Part shown: positions 1 to 7,826 of the stretch, in pieces
How positions within the stretch are numbered: the stretch's first letter is position 1
How the letters are laid out: each line of letters opens with the position of its first letter
Source of the DNA: Spirochaetae bacterium HGW-Spirochaetae-5
Lineage (GTDB): Bacteria; Spirochaetota; UBA4802; UBA5550
DNA length: 51,749 nucleotides
Direction: 5' to 3'
Assembly: GCA_002839285.1 (NCBI GenBank)
Contig: PGXT01000015.1
Location: forward strand, 1-51,749
Notes under the pieces: model-generated
The model's database searches: none
Told to the model about the DNA's origin: nothing
What the model saw: only the letters and a program-made list of their open reading frames with translations
Translations under genes and position numbers: made by a program

Positions 1-1
1 A

Positions 2-1232
2 GATATAGCCGATGTTTTTTTAACACATAACAGAGAGATATACAAGAGAGCGGACGATTCTATTTCATTTATATCTACAGGAAAAGAGATAAGCATAAGG
101 ATGGGGAGAGGTAAAATGCCCTTTCCTGTAAAACTCTCCGAAGTAAGCCGAAATAAAATTCTCGCGGTAGGAGCTGAGCTGAAGAGTAATATATCAGTTG
201 TATCAGATGATAATCTTGTAACAAGCAACCATATTGGAGATCTGGGCACACCGGAGACTTTTTCGCACTTTCTGGAGACTGTTCATGAGATGTCCGATTT
301 TTATAATATAATTCCCGATGTGGTGATTGCAGATCTTCACCCCGATTACGAGTCAACATCCTTCGCCCGGGAATTTTCAGAGAAACAGAATATCAGACTT
401 ATGCAGGTTCAGCATCATTATGCCCATTTTCTTTCATGTTATTCTGAAAATGGTTTAAGCGGTAAAGCTCTGGGGATAATTTTTGACGGTACGGGTTATG
501 GAACTGACGGTACTATCTGGGGTGGAGAGATTTTTACAGGAGATCTGCATTCATTCAACAGGGTCGGCAGACTCGCTCCTTTTCCCCTACCCGGCGGAGA
601 GAGAGCAATTCGTGAACCATGGCGTATTCTTTCGGGACTTCTCTTCGGGACTTCTCGATGAAGAAGATTTTTTTAACTGCTGTTCATGGATAGAAAAAAG
701 TAATCTTGATAATATACTGCAGATTTCGGCGAACAGAAATTTTTCTCCTTTAACATCAAGTGCCGGCAGACTCTTTGATGCGGCCGGTTCGCTTCTGGGT
801 TTTAATAAAAATGTTTCATACGAAGCGGAGGCTGCAATCTATGTGGAGATGCTTGCGCTGGAAAGCTGCAGTGACGAATATATCTCTGTACAGATAAAAA
901 AAGAAAATGGATTAGCTGAACTCAATTCATCTGAACTTATTAAAGAGTTATACCGTCTAAAAAAATCCGGAGAAAGCATATACGATCATGCCCGGATCTT
1001 TCACAATTCGCTGATTGAAGGTGCGGTAAAAATAGCATCAGATATTTGTTTTACTTCCGGAATTGAACAGGTTGTGCTCAGCGGCGGGGTTTTTCAGAAC
1101 AGGATTATGCTCGAATTGACCGAAAAAAAGCTTGCGTCTAAGGGGTTGAAAGTTTTTATTAACAGAAATATTCCTGCCAATGATGCGGGTATTTCAGCCG
1201 GACAGGCAATTTACGGAGTTTACAATGCATGA
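2..1232 (+). pseudogene. hypF: HypF carbamoyltransferase, 3' part, frameshifted
   Basis: HypF makes the cyanide ligands of [NiFe]-hydrogenase from carbamoyl phosphate, transferring the carbamoyl group to HypE. The reading frame enters from before the window; codons from base 2 read like the YrdC-to-Kae1 linker (DIADVFLTHNREIYKR, then DDS). The Kae1-like domain follows, with VQHHYAH, FDGTGYGTDG, GGEIF and REPWR in the first frame and LTSSAGRLFDA and LSGGVFQNR in the second. The first frame stops at 659-661 because a 13-bp segment is duplicated in tandem (631-643 and 644-656). Removing one copy joins REPWRILSGLL directly to DEEDFFN, so the break is precise and probably recent. The 3' end overlaps hypA by 8 bases. 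As written, no full HypF can be made. A sequencing or assembly error or a reversible repeat-length switch cannot be excluded. Confidence 0.9.
631..656 (+). repeat. 13-bp perfect tandem duplication inside hypF
   Basis: The 13-mer ttcgggacttctc occurs twice back to back. Thirteen is not a multiple of three, so the second copy shifts the frame and causes the stop at 659. Deleting either copy restores one uninterrupted HypF frame. Confidence 0.95.
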
Positions 1233-1569
1233 ATTGAGTCTTGCAATGAGCGTGCGGGAGATTGTTGAAGATGCCGCTAAACAGAACGGTGCAAAAAAGG
1301 TTAATGAAGTAAATATTATCGTCGGGGAGTTCAGTTCTGTATCATCCGATGCTCTTGAGTTTGCAATGGATGTTGCAAAAAAGGGTTCTGTATTTGAAGA
1401 GGCTAAAATTAATATAAAAACTACAAAGACGATTCTTTTATGCAGTCAGTGCAATCAGGAGACAGCTATGAAAGATTATATTTTTAAATGCGGTGCCTGC
1501 GAATCCGCATCAGTAAAAATTGTATCGGGCGACAGAATGTACGTCGACTCAATTGATATAGAAAACTAG
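1225..1569 (+). CDS. hypA: HypA hydrogenase nickel-incorporation protein
   Basis: HypA binds nickel and, with HypB, delivers it to the large subunit of [NiFe]-hydrogenase. The 114-residue product has the usual family length. It starts MHELSLAMS, where the N-terminal amine and His2 form the nickel site. The zinc hook is visible as CSQC and CGAC near residues 74-93. The ATG at 1225 is chosen over upstream in-frame codons because it gives this conserved N-terminus. It overlaps the 3' end of hypF by 8 bases, which suggests translational coupling, and hypB follows after 10 bases. The gene itself looks intact although hypF upstream is broken. Confidence 0.95.
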   Translation: MHELSLAMSVREIVEDAAKQNGAKKVNEVNIIVGEFSSVSSDALEFAMDVAKKGSVFEEAKINIKTTKTILLCSQCNQETAMKDYIFKCGACESASVKIVSGDRMYVDSIDIEN

Positions 1570-1579
1570 GAGAATTGTA

Positions 1580-2275
1580 ATGCATTACGTTGAACTTGAA
1601 AAAGATCTGCTTCATCAGAATGATAAACTTGCGGAAAACATAAAGAGCAATATGGATGATCATCAGATATATGTTCTTAATATAATGAGTGCTCCGGGTG
1701 CCGGGAAAACGAGTCTCCTTGAGGCGGTGCTCCCTGAACTTGCAAAGAAATACAGAATAGCGGTAATTGAGGGTGATATTCAGGGCTCGGCAGATGCGGA
1801 CAGACTCTCTAAACTGAATATAAATGTGCACCAGATAAACACTCACAGCCTGTGTCATCTCGAAGCTGCAATGATTGAACGGGCGCTTGTAAATTTTGAT
1901 CTTCATAAAATCGATTGCCTGATAATCGAAAATGTCGGAAATCTTGTCTGTCCTGCAGATTTTTTTCTTGGAGAGGATGAGGTGATAATGGTAGCATCGG
2001 TATCTGAAGGGCACGACAAACCGCATAAATATCCTGTGATGTTCAGCAAGGCTGATCTTATTGTTCTTAATAAAGTGGATATTATCGATTCTACTAATTT
2101 TAATACCGATATCTTTTACAAGCAGGTTCGTGAACTCAACAGAGATGCAGGTATAATGGAAGTATCGGCGACTAAGGGTACAAATGTTTCAAAACTGATT
2201 AATCATATTGAACATGGTATACAGCATAAAAAAGGGCACCATCATCACGATCACGGGGATCATCATCACCATTGA
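1580..2275 (+). CDS. hypB: HypB hydrogenase nickel-insertion GTPase
   Basis: HypB is a SIMIBI-class GTPase that drives nickel transfer to hydrogenase together with HypA. The P-loop SAPGAGKTSLLE lies near residues 37-48, followed by IEGDIQGSADADR, the ENVGNLVCPADF segment with its nickel/zinc-binding Cys, and the NKVD guanine-specificity motif. The ribosome site aggag precedes the ATG by 6 bases. The product is 231 residues. The last 16 residues are a histidine-rich tail (ten His). Metal-storing His stretches in HypB are usually N-terminal, so a C-terminal one is unusual. It ends the hypF-hypA-hypB run; hypC, hypD and hypE are not in the window. Confidence 0.96.
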   Translation: MHYVELEKDLLHQNDKLAENIKSNMDDHQIYVLNIMSAPGAGKTSLLEAVLPELAKKYRIAVIEGDIQGSADADRLSKLNINVHQINTHSLCHLEAAMIERALVNFDLHKIDCLIIENVGNLVCPADFFLGEDEVIMVASVSEGHDKPHKYPVMFSKADLIVLNKVDIIDSTNFNTDIFYKQVRELNRDAGIMEVSATKGTNVSKLINHIEHGIQHKKGHHHHDHGDHHHH

Positions 2276-2470
2276 TGGGCGTACGGGTACGTCGTGGTAT
2301 GAAGTCGGGGCGCAGGGGTGTATAGGGACCATATGGGTGTATAGGGTACGCAGGGGTGAATAATTATTCACCCTTACATACCCGTACATCACCCACACGG
2401 CTCGCACCCATATATACACCCATACGGCCCGCACCCGTACACATGCACCCCATACCCGTACACACCGATG
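2276..2470. repeat. Low-complexity gt/ac-rich intergenic region with central palindrome
   Basis: The region has many near-repeats of gtacgggt/gggtgtat on the left and the complementary acccgtac/acacccat on the right. Together they form a long imperfect inverted repeat around a perfect 20-bp palindrome at 2354-2373 (arms gggtgaat and attcaccc). It lies between the convergent hypB and GNAT genes. No coding potential is apparent. The central palindrome is of the same type as the pair at 9365-9413. Confidence 0.7.
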
Positions 2471-2950
2471 TTATGGCAATTCGTGGAACAGAATCTTAGT
2501 CCTGTTTCCGTCAGAGTCGGTCTCTTCGTCAAAAAAAATCCATCCTCTCTCTTTGTAGTACTTTTCCAGATGTGTTATATATCTTATGTCAATGAAAAGG
2601 AAAAGATGTTTAAATCCTTTTCGGGAGCAGTGGTTCAGAACGGTATTGATAAGCTCGTTGCCGATCCCCCTTTTTCTATATTCCGGCGAAACGTAAAGAG
2701 CTGACAGCCATGGAGAGAGTTCCTGCCTTCTCAGCATGTCAGTCTCCTTGATCGATATCATCCCGACGGGGAGTTCACCCCAGAATGCAACAAATGAGCA
2801 TGGAAGACTCTCCGGTTCGGCGCGTCTTTTATATTCATGAAGAACGTATTTAAATGGGACATTTCTGGTCAGATACCAGTTGTTGTATGACCAGTATGCC
2901 AGAATTGGGTATAATGATTTTCTCTCGAAGAGCGGATATATTTTCAGCAT
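2471..2950 (-). CDS. GNAT-family N-acetyltransferase
   Basis: A 159-residue protein with the GNAT fold. The acetyl-CoA-binding motif A is seen as ALYVSPEYRKRGIGNELI near residues 87-104 (R/Q-x-x-G-x-G/A type), preceded by the VAFWGELPVGMISI strand pair and followed by KYYKERGW near the C-terminus, where the aromatic/Gly motif B usually sits. The acceptor substrate cannot be told from sequence. It is convergent with hypB and monocistronic. No clear ribosome site precedes the ATG at 2950, so the start is the least certain part. Confidence 0.88.
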   Translation of the reverse strand: MLKIYPLFERKSLYPILAYWSYNNWYLTRNVPFKYVLHEYKRRAEPESLPCSFVAFWGELPVGMISIKETDMLRRQELSPWLSALYVSPEYRKRGIGNELINTVLNHCSRKGFKHLFLFIDIRYITHLEKYYKERGWIFFDEETDSDGNRTKILFHELP

Positions 2951-2997
2951 TGATTTTTTTGTTTCATTATTTTTCAGTTTAATTCAGATTGAATTTT

Positions 2998-3081
2998 TAG
3001 TTCGGTCCAAAAACTTCGTTTTCGGGACCGCAGGGAGCCCCGCGGGGCTTTGAAAGGGGCTACTGCCCCTTAGACCCTGTA
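2998..3081 (-). repeat. Dispersed intergenic repeat, family A, copy 1
   Basis: Read on the minus strand this matches 9207-9285 over about 75 bases, including the shared blocks aaggggca, agccccgc and cctgcggtccc, then a related gaagttttt/ggagttttt segment. It contains two internal hairpins (agccccgcggggct, and aggggctactgcccct). No ORF lies in it. It sits in the 344-base gap between the GNAT gene and the secreted-protein gene. Confidence 0.75.
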
Positions 3082-3153
3082 AAGATTATAATATTTTATT
3101 AATGTTGTCAAACAGATTATTAAGGCTTATAAATACAGAATTATGGCGGCAGT

Positions 3154-3267
3154 TTATTTTCGGGGGCGCAGCGCTGCGCGTTGCGCCTGGGATGGGGGAT
3201 TACGGGGGCGTAGCCCCCGTAATCCCCCATCCCAGAGTATGCGAAGCATACGCACATTCGAAAATAA
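3154..3267. mobile_element. MITE-like hairpin element, family B, copy 1
   Basis: The 114-bp element is bounded by a 9-bp terminal inverted repeat, ttattttcg (3154-3162) and cgaaaataa (3259-3267). Its core is a perfect 23-bp inverted repeat (3187-3209 against 3213-3235) separated by three bases, flanked by smaller palindromes (gcagcgctgc and gtatgcgaagcatac). It encodes nothing. Its ends match elements at 19535-19580 and 51026-51071. The mobile nature is inferred from structure and copy number; no target duplication was established. Confidence 0.65.
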
Positions 3268-3306
3268 TTCACTACCAGGCGCCGGAATTAAACCGTGGAG
3301 TGTTTT

Positions 3307-5904
3307 ATGAAGTTAAAGAGTATTATTTATCAGCTGATACTTGCATTCATCCTGCTTTTTACGGAAGGTCTGTCTGCTTCTGCTATTAATCTGAATGAGA
3401 ATAATTCGAACATATTAGCGTCTCAAATTTCATCAGAATTAATAAAGAATCCCGTTGGAGATAATACACCATTTTATTTGCGTACACTTATGGAACTTGC
3501 TCCGGTAATGGGGAGAGATAAAATTTCAAAAGTTTTCAAAGATGCTGCAGCAAAAATTGATCAGGAATCGGTGAAGGGGAAATTATACAGTCAGATTCTG
3601 CAGTATTCATTAAATGAGCTTAATGTGTCACAAATGCGGAGCGAAAAGAACTTCACGATTCTGAAAAAATGGAATTTATCCGGACCCTGGAAAAGATACG
3701 GCCGGGGAGATATTGATTATAGATTTACACCTGAAACAGTTTATAAAATGGAAGAGATTGAAAAAGGGTTTAATCAATCCGTTGACAGAATGGGAAAAAT
3801 TTTCCCATTCAGAACTGATCATTCCGGTGATGAAACTTATTATGCAGCATGTTCTTTTTCAGACAGCGGGACGGGAGTTGTATTATGGATCGATTCCGAT
3901 GCCGAATACAAACTTCTGGTAAACGGGAAAGAGCTGGATTCGACCGTAGGGAAATCCGGGCATGTGATTAAAGCTTACTCTCTCCGCGGAGCCGGGGGGT
4001 ATACAGTTCAGATAAAGATGCAGAGCGGGGAGCCGGGTAGTTATCCCTACATAAGGGGGATGGTGACCGATGATAAGCACAATCTGCTAAGATTAACCTA
4101 CAGCAGCATAATCTATAATTATAATTTTATAACGGAAAAGCTTTACAGCTCAGATGAACCGGCGGGGTATTTTTCTGGTGAGGCTCCGGTTATGACAGAA
4201 AATCTCAGAAAGCTTATTCATTCGGGCGATTATGCCGGAGGGTACATGCTTGGATCTGCATTAATAGAAAAGTATCCCTTATACTTCCCTGTATACAAAG
4301 AGTTTATACCTCTTCTTGATAAGATGGATAGAGATGAGGAGTTTCAGCATGTTATCGGGAAATTTATTAAAAATTTTCCTCATGCAGACATACATTCCGG
4401 TTGGCTTGCAGATTTTTATATGACAAGAGATAAGGGGAAATTTAAAAGAATTATAACTACAGCGCCTGTAAGCAGCCTGTCAAGGAACGCCATTGAGTCG
4501 TATATATATCTGTTATGCGGAGACAGTTTGTTTAATGAGGCTCTTGAGCTTTGTCATTCCATGGGCTCTGATCCATTTTTCAGCCGTTTAGTTCCGGAAA
4601 TAATAAGAGCATCGGGAAATGATTCCGGGTGGAGAAAATCACTGATAGACAGGGCTGCACTTAACGATGATGCTGCTCTTTATTACTCCCTTGGTCTTGC
4701 AGAGATGAAGAGAGGCCTTGATCCTGTGATGTACTGGGAGAAAAGTTACTCACTGGATGGCAATCCCGGATTAATGAGAGATCTTTCTGATATTTTCGAG
4801 AACAGCATTATAGCTTCTAACGATATTTATAACGGAGTTTATACCGATCATCATCCTGAATTCGGCTGGAATGGAAAAAAACGAAAGATTTCTATTCACG
4901 TTTTTGAATCGGGGAGAGTACTCCTTGAAGGTGAAGATACAGTCCCGCCGGGGAGAAAATTACATGGTGAAAAGATTTCAGAAGGGGGAATCGAATTTTC
5001 ATCGGGTGAGATCAGGACAGATCTGCCCTATGTGGATGGTCTTAAAATTTTGTATGTTCTTACCGCAAAGGATGGTCTTCCGGTTCCGATTAATTTTGAA
5101 TCGGGGCCTGTGAGCAATAACAGAGTGACATTGAAGTATAATTGCAGCGGAGAGGAGGAGTTTTCTGTTATCAAATATTCTGCCGAACTCCCGAAGGATC
5201 AGTCGGACCCGTTTAAAATGTTAAAAAATCTTGTTCTGAAATCTGCCGGTGAAAACATCTCCTGGCTTGAATATGAGGTAGTTCTTCATGGAGGTTTGGT
5301 CCCGGTTGTCAGCTATAACGGGAAACCATTATCTGAAAGTAAAAGAGAGGACGGGAGAGTCAGATATTCAGTGAAAGAGCGGTTTTCAAAAAATGGTGAA
5401 AAATCCGCAGTTACAGGAATTTCCAGATTTTCATCCGATGCAGTTTTTGCTGAATGGTACAGGGGTCTGTTAAATTATTCAGAAAGACCTTTTCCCGGGA
5501 GCAGTATAAAATTTTCTGATAAAGACAGTTTCGAAGATATTATAGGCAAAGTACACCTTTATATACTTTCAACCGTATCAAAAACCGGAAGTATAAATTT
5601 TAATCCCGGTGAAATTGATTATAGAGCAGATAATATCAAGGGCACAGTTGAAGAGAGAACTCATCTGGCAAAGGCAATACTTCAAAGCAGAGGTATAAAA
5701 TCGTATATTGCATTCAGAAAGAATAGTGCCGGATTAATAGATAAAATACTGCTCTATGTTCCGGAAAACATGGGCCGTGATTACTGGCTGAATTTTTATG
5801 GTGATGGTATTTCAGATAAAATGGAAACCGGTTCGGTTGCGATTGTTATAACCGGAGAGGGCTATAACACAATCCCGGTTAATCCTGAAACCTGTATCAG
5901 GTGA
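3307..5904 (+). CDS. Secreted transglutaminase-like protein (degenerate)
   Basis: An 865-residue exported protein. ATG 3307 is preferred over GTG 3295 because GGAG lies 6 bases before it and the product then begins with a signal peptide (MKLKSIIYQLILAFILLF, cleavage near SASA). The middle (about 290-510) has helical, TPR-like repeats. A beta-rich region follows, and the C-terminal part around GTVEERTHLAKAILQSRGIK (about 775-795) resembles the DUF3857/transglutaminase pattern, where GxCxDKA-xLLxxLLRxxGI is usual. The catalytic Cys position is not Cys here, so enzymatic activity is doubtful. The family link rests on pattern resemblance only. The stop codon lies in the loop of a hairpin at 5893-5917. 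Neighbours do not suggest a pathway. Confidence 0.75.
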   Translation: MKLKSIIYQLILAFILLFTEGLSASAINLNENNSNILASQISSELIKNPVGDNTPFYLRTLMELAPVMGRDKISKVFKDAAAKIDQESVKGKLYSQILQYSLNELNVSQMRSEKNFTILKKWNLSGPWKRYGRGDIDYRFTPETVYKMEEIEKGFNQSVDRMGKIFPFRTDHSGDETYYAACSFSDSGTGVVLWIDSDAEYKLLVNGKELDSTVGKSGHVIKAYSLRGAGGYTVQIKMQSGEPGSYPYIRGMVTDDKHNLLRLTYSSIIYNYNFITEKLYSSDEPAGYFSGEAPVMTENLRKLIHSGDYAGGYMLGSALIEKYPLYFPVYKEFIPLLDKMDRDEEFQHVIGKFIKNFPHADIHSGWLADFYMTRDKGKFKRIITTAPVSSLSRNAIESYIYLLCGDSLFNEALELCHSMGSDPFFSRLVPEIIRASGNDSGWRKSLIDRAALNDDAALYYSLGLAEMKRGLDPVMYWEKSYSLDGNPGLMRDLSDIFENSIIASNDIYNGVYTDHHPEFGWNGKKRKISIHVFESGRVLLEGEDTVPPGRKLHGEKISEGGIEFSSGEIRTDLPYVDGLKILYVLTAKDGLPVPINFESGPVSNNRVTLKYNCSGEEEFSVIKYSAELPKDQSDPFKMLKNLVLKSAGENISWLEYEVVLHGGLVPVVSYNGKPLSESKREDGRVRYSVKERFSKNGEKSAVTGISRFSSDAVFAEWYRGLLNYSERPFPGSSIKFSDKDSFEDIIGKVHLYILSTVSKTGSINFNPGEIDYRADNIKGTVEERTHLAKAILQSRGIKSYIAFRKNSAGLIDKILLYVPENMGRDYWLNFYGDGISDKMETGSVAIVITGEGYNTIPVNPETCIR

Positions 5905-5917
5905 GATGCCTGATACA
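5893..5917. terminator. Hairpin between convergent genes
   Basis: A 9-bp stem, tgtatcagg (5893-5901) and cctgataca (5909-5917), encloses the seven-base loop tgagatg that contains the stop codon of the upstream gene. It is followed by tttattgtt, a weak T-rich tract. It separates the plus-strand secreted-protein gene from the minus-strand 32-residue ORF. Confidence 0.55.
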
Positions 5918-5924
5918 TTTATTG

Positions 5925-6023
5925 TTACTTAGCGGCTAATTTCGCTTTAAGAGCTGCTTTTTGTCTCTTTATTCTCTTTTTTGCTCTCTTTCTTTTTATA
6001 ACTGGCTTATACTGTTTTCCCAC
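5925..6023 (-). CDS. 32-residue very basic protein, possibly ribosome-associated
   Basis: A small minus-strand ORF starts at GTG 6021-6023 with a strong ribosome site (ggagg, 6030-6034) six bases upstream. The product begins MGKQYKPVIKRKRAKKRI and ends LKAKLAAK; roughly half of its 32 residues are Lys or Arg and none is acidic. Its small size, extreme charge and good ribosome site are typical of tiny ribosomal or RNA-binding proteins (compare bTHX and bS22 in style), but I cannot assign it to a named family. It sits alone between a convergent secreted-protein gene and cutA, in the same direction as cutA. Confidence 0.65.
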   Translation of the reverse strand: MGKQYKPVIKRKRAKKRIKRQKAALKAKLAAK

Positions 6024-6125
6024 GTGAATCCTCCGGATATTAGTTACTTTTTGCATAAGAAATAAATACACAGACTTTGTCAATAATAATAGTTATATGA
6101 ATTTAATTACTTCAGTAAGTACACT

Positions 6126-6197
6126 TAAACTGGTGGTAAAAATGCTCTCCGCCGCGCCAAAGGCGCGGAGGATATATAATAACGGCTGAATTAATTA
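6126..6197. repeat. Dispersed hairpin repeat, family C, copy 1
   Basis: It contains the block ctggtggtaaaaatg, then a GC-rich hairpin (ccgcgcc / ggcgcgg, around 6152-6168), then an A/T-rich arm ending aattactt. Read on the minus strand, the hairpin follows the cutA stop and precedes a short T run, so it could also serve as the cutA terminator. Related copies lie at 6753, 35163, 40811 and 43185. Confidence 0.6.
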
Positions 6198-6509
6198 CTT
6201 TGTTTCGTCCCTTATCCATTTAATAAAATCCTGATTTCCGTCAATGATAGGGATTGCTACAATGCATGGGCAATCATAGCTGTGTAGAGTCTTTACATTC
6301 TCTATAAGTTCATTGACAAGGGCTTTTTTCGTTTTAGCAATCATTATTACCTCTTCACCAGTTTCGATTTTACCCTCCCAGTGATAGATCGATTTCATGT
6401 TATTAATTATATTTACGCAAGCCGCAAGTTTTCGTGATACAAGGTTTCGCCCGATTATTTCAGCCTCTTCCATTGAGTTTGTTGTTATGTAAACCATGCA
6501 TTCTGTCAT
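6195..6509 (-). CDS. cutA: CutA-type divalent-ion tolerance protein
   Basis: A 104-residue protein of the CutA1 family, a small trimeric ferredoxin-like fold linked to divalent metal tolerance, with unresolved biochemical role. The family signature is clear: VYITTNSMEEAEIIGRNLV, then KLAACVNI, YHWEGKIE, EVIMIAKTKK, and the C-terminal HSYDCPCIVAIPI. Length is normal. The ATG at 6507-6509 is preceded by agagg (aaagaggtaaaaaATG on the minus strand). It appears to be a single-gene unit with the family C hairpin at its 3' end. Confidence 0.95.
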   Translation of the reverse strand: MTECMVYITTNSMEEAEIIGRNLVSRKLAACVNIINNMKSIYHWEGKIETGEEVIMIAKTKKALVNELIENVKTLHSYDCPCIVAIPIIDGNQDFIKWIRDETK

Positions 6510-6937
6510 TTTTTACCTCTTTTAAGTTTATAGAGCTAACTAATCTATGCCGATATAGGATATAAGGATTAATAGTTAATATAACTGTTGATAATTGTCA
6601 TTTCAAAAAAAAAATAATGCGGTTAATTGTAACGCATTGTAAAAACGTATATACTATTCCCCGGAGTAGTTGTAGCAATTTATTTTTTGGGGCACAGTGT
6701 GTAGCATAGGCGCTATCGGATAATTCGCTGCTCATACTGTTTGTATTTGCTCATAAATAGGTGGTAAAATTGAGCTTCACCGCGCCGCCGGCGCGATAAA
6801 GAGAAAATACTGACGGTTTATGATCAGTTACTTCAGATCCGTTCTGGAAATTTAATTTTGATTTGATTTAATGTGAATGAATTGAAATGCTTGGTAAAGG
6901 GTGATTTATTTGTTTAAAATACTCTGACCCGGCGATT
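6510..6937. other. 428-base intergenic region
   Basis: The divergent space between cutA and the mlaD-like gene is AT-rich and must hold promoters for both. The only recognisable structure is the family C copy at 6753-6836. No ORF with a convincing ribosome site was found. Confidence 0.5.
6753..6836. repeat. Dispersed hairpin repeat, family C, copy 2
   Basis: It shares aggtggtaaaat with copy 1 (ctggtggtaaaa), a central GC hairpin (cgcgccgccggcgcg) and the ending gttacttcag, which is close to the end of copy 3 (tttacttcag). Confidence 0.6.
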
Positions 6938-6949
6938 ATGGAGGCAATT

Positions 6950-7825
6950 ATGAAGCTTAACAATGAAGCGAAAGTCGGCTTTATCATAACATTAAGTTTT
7001 ACAATTTTTATACTTCTTGTTGCACTCCTGGCCAAGATTAATGTGTCAAGATCGGGTTATGAACTGGGGATATATTTCGGTTTTTTAAATGACCTTAACG
7101 TTGGAGCTCCTGTTAACATTGCAGGGGGTATTAAAATAGGTCAGGTGACGGCAATAAGGCAGACGGGTGAAAAAACAGAGGTTGTGGTCTGGATAGATAA
7201 TAAGTACCGTCTTATTAAAGATACGAAGTTTGCTATTTTTACAAAAGGAATAATCGGGAGCAAATATATAAATGTCTTTGTACCGCCATCTGTTAACATT
7301 GAAGATTTTTTAAATGATGGAGACCGTGTTCACGGAATTGATCCTCCAAGCTTTGACCAGATGATGCTGATTTTTCAGGGATTTATGCAGGACCAGAGCG
7401 GCGGTGAGCTTCTGGCCGAAATTTTTAAGAACTCAAAACAGTTTATCGAGAACCTTAATACAATCTCAAGAGAAAACAAGGGGGATATAAGACAGACCGT
7501 TCTTGTTACAAAATCCAGCGTATTTCTTTTCTCTCAGCAGATGAGACTGTTTATGGATGAGCTCAATAAATTTACCGGCAATATGTCAAACCTTTCTGAA
7601 AAGAATAAACAGGATGTAACTATTATTATAAAGAATATGTCGGAGATCTCAAGCAACCTTAATACAATTATCGGACGGCTTGAGCAGGGGAGAGGGAGCC
7701 TTGGAAAACTGATGAATGACGAAGAGATATATTACAATATAAAAGATGCATCAAAATCGGCAAAAGATCTCTTTGATAATCTCAAAGAGGATCCTTCAAA
7801 ACTTTTTTTCAAGCAGAAACAGTAA
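6950..7825 (+). CDS. MlaD/MCE-family lipid-transport protein
   Basis: A 291-residue protein anchored by one N-terminal membrane segment (about 12-32), followed by an MCE domain (about 36-115: LGIYFGFLNDLNVGAPVNIAG, then KIGQV, KGIIGSKYINV). MCE proteins form hexameric rings that carry phospholipids or other hydrophobic molecules between the membranes. The C-terminal half is helical and probably coiled-coil, with TIIGRLEQGRGSLGKLMNDE, a common tail motif in MlaD-like proteins. ATG 6950 is chosen over 6938 because ggagg lies five bases before it. The usual partner genes for the permease and ATPase (mlaE, mlaF) are not adjacent; radA follows after one base. Confidence 0.88.
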   Translation: MKLNNEAKVGFIITLSFTIFILLVALLAKINVSRSGYELGIYFGFLNDLNVGAPVNIAGGIKIGQVTAIRQTGEKTEVVVWIDNKYRLIKDTKFAIFTKGIIGSKYINVFVPPSVNIEDFLNDGDRVHGIDPPSFDQMMLIFQGFMQDQSGGELLAEIFKNSKQFIENLNTISRENKGDIRQTVLVTKSSVFLFSQQMRLFMDELNKFTGNMSNLSEKNKQDVTIIIKNMSEISSNLNTIIGRLEQGRGSLGKLMNDEEIYYNIKDASKSAKDLFDNLKEDPSKLFFKQKQ

Positions 7826-7826
7826 T

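Noticed and set aside
1484-2026. 180-codon minus-strand ORF opposite hypA/hypB
   Set aside because: It is the antisense shadow of two well-supported genes and has no ribosome site or recognisable domain.
2276-2470. CRISPR array suggested by repeated gggt/acccg motifs
   Set aside because: No regular spacer length, units only about 8-13 bases and arranged as an inverted repeat.
3102-3389. 95-codon ORF spanning the family B element and the start of the secreted-protein gene
   Set aside because: It is created by the palindromic GC-rich element and overlaps the signal peptide of the real gene in another frame.
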